Shown one piece after another: positions 5,734-7,073 of a stretch of 7,073 nucleotides of DNA; the stretch's first letter is position 1; every line of letters starts with the position of its first letter. Both the position numbers and the translations under genes were made by a program. The notes beneath the pieces were generated by a model. That model made no database searches and was not told where the DNA came from. It worked only from the letters and a program-made list of their open reading frames with translations. This DNA is from an uncultured Erysipelotrichaceae bacterium (GTDB lineage: Bacteria > Bacillota_I > Bacilli_A > RF39 > UBA660). Location of the stretch: contig CACXEC010000054.1 of the NCBI GenBank assembly GCA_902766545.1, positions 1 through 7,073 of the forward strand. Reading direction: 5' to 3'.

Positions 5734-5761
5734 TTTAAAATAAATTATCATTAATCTATAA

Positions 5762-5851
5762 AGTCATTTCAATTATTTACCTACTATTTCTTATATTAAT
5801 GATTTACGTAGTAAGTATGAAAAGAAAGCTTCAGCAATGCATTTAGAATAA
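5762..5851 (+). pseudogene. Fragment resembling the C-terminus of a fourth paralog
   Basis: After a TAA at 5759-5761, the frame is open for 29 codons to TAA 5849-5851, with no usable start codon. Its translation contains SYINDLRSKYEKK and ends ASAMHLE. The part YINDLRSK matches FANEMRAK and YANKLREK near the ends of the second and third paralogs (pattern [YF][AI]N-[LM]R-K), and it lies at the same distance class from the stop codon. I read it as the surviving tail of a lost fourth copy. The match is short (eight aligned positions), so chance cannot be excluded. The rest of 5734-5915 holds only the terminator and promoter described separately. Confidence 0.45.
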
Positions 5852-5875
5852 AAGCAATTTCAGTTGCTTTTTTTT
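5850..5875 (+). terminator. Intrinsic terminator after the paralog cluster
   Basis: An 8-bp stem (5850-5857 with 5864-5871), with GC at its centre and a 6-base loop TTTCAG, runs into eight consecutive T residues (5868-5875). It overlaps the stop codon of the fragment at 5762-5851, as the ung and gerQ terminators overlap their stop codons. Confidence 0.85.
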
Positions 5876-5892
5876 ATGATTTTAAGTATACT
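5864..5892 (+). promoter_or_regulatory. Probable lysS promoter
   Basis: TTGCTT (5864-5869) lies in the terminator's 3' arm, followed by a 17-base spacer and TATACT (5887-5892). The expected start is near 5899, giving a leader of about 17 bases with an AGAAGTGA-like ribosome binding site ending four bases before ATG 5916. There is no room for a T-box or other leader riboswitch. Confidence 0.55.
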
Positions 5893-5915
5893 AAACTCAA
5901 GAAAGAAGTGAGATT

Positions 5916-7073
5916 ATGCGCGAATTTACAGACCAAGAATTAGCAAGAAGAGAAAAATTAAAAAGTATTGTAAAGCCTTATCCAGATAAATATAATACCA
6001 CCCATACTATATCTGAGGCTAGAGTATTACCAGATGGCACTAAAAATGTATCTATTGCTGGAAGAATAGGGTTTATGCGAAAAATGGGGAAATTATCCTT
6101 CTTTAAAATTAGAAATATTGAAGATGCTATTCAATTACAATTTAAAGTAGATGTTTTAGGCGAAGAAAAATATGAAGAAATGAAAACCACTTTTGACACA
6201 GGCGATTTTATTGGCGCTAAAGGAGAAATAATAACAACTCAAACCGGTGAGAAGTCACTTTTAGTTGAAGACTTTGTTTTCTTAGGAAAAGCTCTAAGAC
6301 CATTACCGGAAAAATTTCATGGCCTTCAAGATACAGAAATTAAATATCGTGAAAGATATGTAGATTTAATTATGAATCAAGATTCAAGAGATTTATTTTT
6401 AGGAAGAAGCAAATTTTACTATTTTTTAAGAAAATTTATGAATGAGAATAAATTTCTTGAGGTTGAAACTCCAATTATTCAAACAACTGTATCTGGTGCT
6501 TCTGCCAAACCATTTTTTACTCATCACAATGCACTAGATATTGATTGTAATTTAAGAATTGCTCCAGAGTGTTATTTAAAAGAATGCAATGCTGCTGGTT
6601 ATGAAAGAGTTTACGAAGTAGCAAAATGTTTTAGAAATGAAGGAATGGATCCTCAACATCTACAAGAATTTACGCAAATAGAATGGTATGCGTCATTTTG
6701 GAATTTTGAAGATAATATTGAATTCTTCCAAAGATTTATGCGTGAAACTTGTCTATATTTAAAAGGAACAACTGAAATTACTATTGGTGATAAGAATATT
6801 GATCTAGGAAAAGATTGGAACAGGGTTAATTATGTTGAAGCTTTAACAGATGCTCTTGGATTTGATTTTTTGAGTATAGAAGATGCTGAAGTATTAAGAA
6901 AAAAAATAATTGATTCTAAAAAGTTTACGGAGGCAGATTTAGTTGAATGCCATTCGTTAGCTCAATTAATTGACTTTTGTTATAAGAGATTGGTTAGAGC
7001 TAATATATTTGAACCAACTATTATGTGGAATTACCCAGCGGTATTAAAACCACTTGCTAGGAGAAATGATGAT
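5916..7073 (+). CDS. lysS: Lysyl-tRNA synthetase, class II (3' truncated by window edge)
   Basis: The enzyme charges tRNA-Lys with lysine in the cytoplasm. 386 codons are visible, and the C-terminal part with class II motif 3 lies outside the window. The N-terminal OB-fold anticodon-binding domain spans roughly residues 45-125 (NVSIAGRIGFMRKMGKLSFFKI onward). It is followed by the LysRS-typical linker ALRPLPEKFHGLQDTEIKYRERYVDL, then motif 1 (FLEVETP, 180-186), the THHNALDID segment and motif 2 (FRNEG, 239-243). The residues after motif 2 read MDPQHLQEFTQIEWY, where most bacterial LysS have I-[PS]RHNPEFTM-E-Y. The Glu (256) and Tyr (258) expected to contact lysine are kept. YPAVLKPLARRNDD at the window edge matches the family's YP---SPLA-- segment. 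The gene starts a new transcription unit after the paralog cluster. Alternatives such as AspRS or AsnRS are excluded by the linker and by EFT-IEWY. The family call is firm, but it appears to be a divergent subtype. Confidence 0.93.
   Translation, partial: MREFTDQELARREKLKSIVKPYPDKYNTTHTISEARVLPDGTKNVSIAGRIGFMRKMGKLSFFKIRNIEDAIQLQFKVDVLGEEKYEEMKTTFDTGDFIGAKGEIITTQTGEKSLLVEDFVFLGKALRPLPEKFHGLQDTEIKYRERYVDLIMNQDSRDLFLGRSKFYYFLRKFMNENKFLEVETPIIQTTVSGASAKPFFTHHNALDIDCNLRIAPECYLKECNAAGYERVYEVAKCFRNEGMDPQHLQEFTQIEWYASFWNFEDNIEFFQRFMRETCLYLKGTTEITIGDKNIDLGKDWNRVNYVEALTDALGFDFLSIEDAEVLRKKIIDSKKFTEADLVECHSLAQLIDFCYKRLVRANIFEPTIMWNYPAVLKPLARRNDD

Noticed and set aside
5720..5743. Tiny ATG-started frame overlapping the end of the third paralog
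   Set aside because: It is only seven codons, with no ribosome binding site.
5893..5915. T-box or lysine riboswitch ahead of lysS
   Set aside because: The predicted leader is about 17 bases and shows no T-box sequence or specifier stem.
1..7073. CRISPR array, tRNA, rRNA or insertion sequence
   Set aside because: No regularly spaced direct repeats, cloverleaf sequences, rRNA blocks, transposase motifs or long terminal inverted repeats were seen on either strand.

Overview
The window is AT-rich, protein-dense DNA from a low-GC Firmicutes bacterium (class Bacilli in the broad sense). The evidence is Gram-positive ribosome binding sites (GGTGA and AGGAG types), short intergenic gaps with intrinsic terminators, Bacillus-like sigma-A promoters and a gene for the endospore coat protein GerQ. 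Trp residues are encoded by TGG, and the one TGA used ends a gene at a sensible place, so the standard bacterial code applies and this is not a UGA-recoding mollicute. A spore-forming or formerly spore-forming relative of the Erysipelotrichia/RF39-type lineages is my inference, not a demonstrated placement.

Layout: (1) 1-504 is the 3' part of uracil-DNA glycosylase (ung), closed by a terminator. (2) 558-2391 is a two-gene unit: a 565-residue protein with a central HExxH zinc-metallopeptidase motif, overlapped at its 3' end by a 49-residue acidic protein. (3) 2403-2951 (minus) is a LemA-family membrane-anchored protein. It converges on the previous unit through a shared bidirectional terminator and diverges from the next gene. 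(4) 3018-3542 is a glyoxalase-II-like metallo-beta-lactamase-fold hydrolase that appears to be leaderless. (5) 3566-3880 (minus) is gerQ, again converging through a shared terminator. (6) 3982-5733 holds three consecutive, similarly sized genes of no family I recognise. They look like tandem divergent paralogs, and a 29-codon remnant that resembles the tail of a fourth copy follows at 5762-5851. (7) 5916-7073 is the first 386 codons of a class II lysyl-tRNA synthetase with an atypical motif 2 region, running off the window end.

The housekeeping genes (ung, lysS) bracket a set of small single- or two-gene units that alternate strand. Every junction is compact: terminator arms double as -35 boxes, stop codons sit in terminator stems, and leaders are very short. 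GerQ points to spore coat assembly and germination. No functional link between GerQ and the neighbouring paralog cluster can be read from the sequence, although the divergent gerQ/paralog intergenic region carries a 12-bp inverted repeat that could serve both. The best candidates for something undescribed are the tandem paralog cluster with its fossil copy, and the metallopeptidase/small-protein pair. No tRNA, rRNA, CRISPR, insertion sequence, T-box or riboswitch was seen, and no gene-free stretch exceeds about 180 bases.
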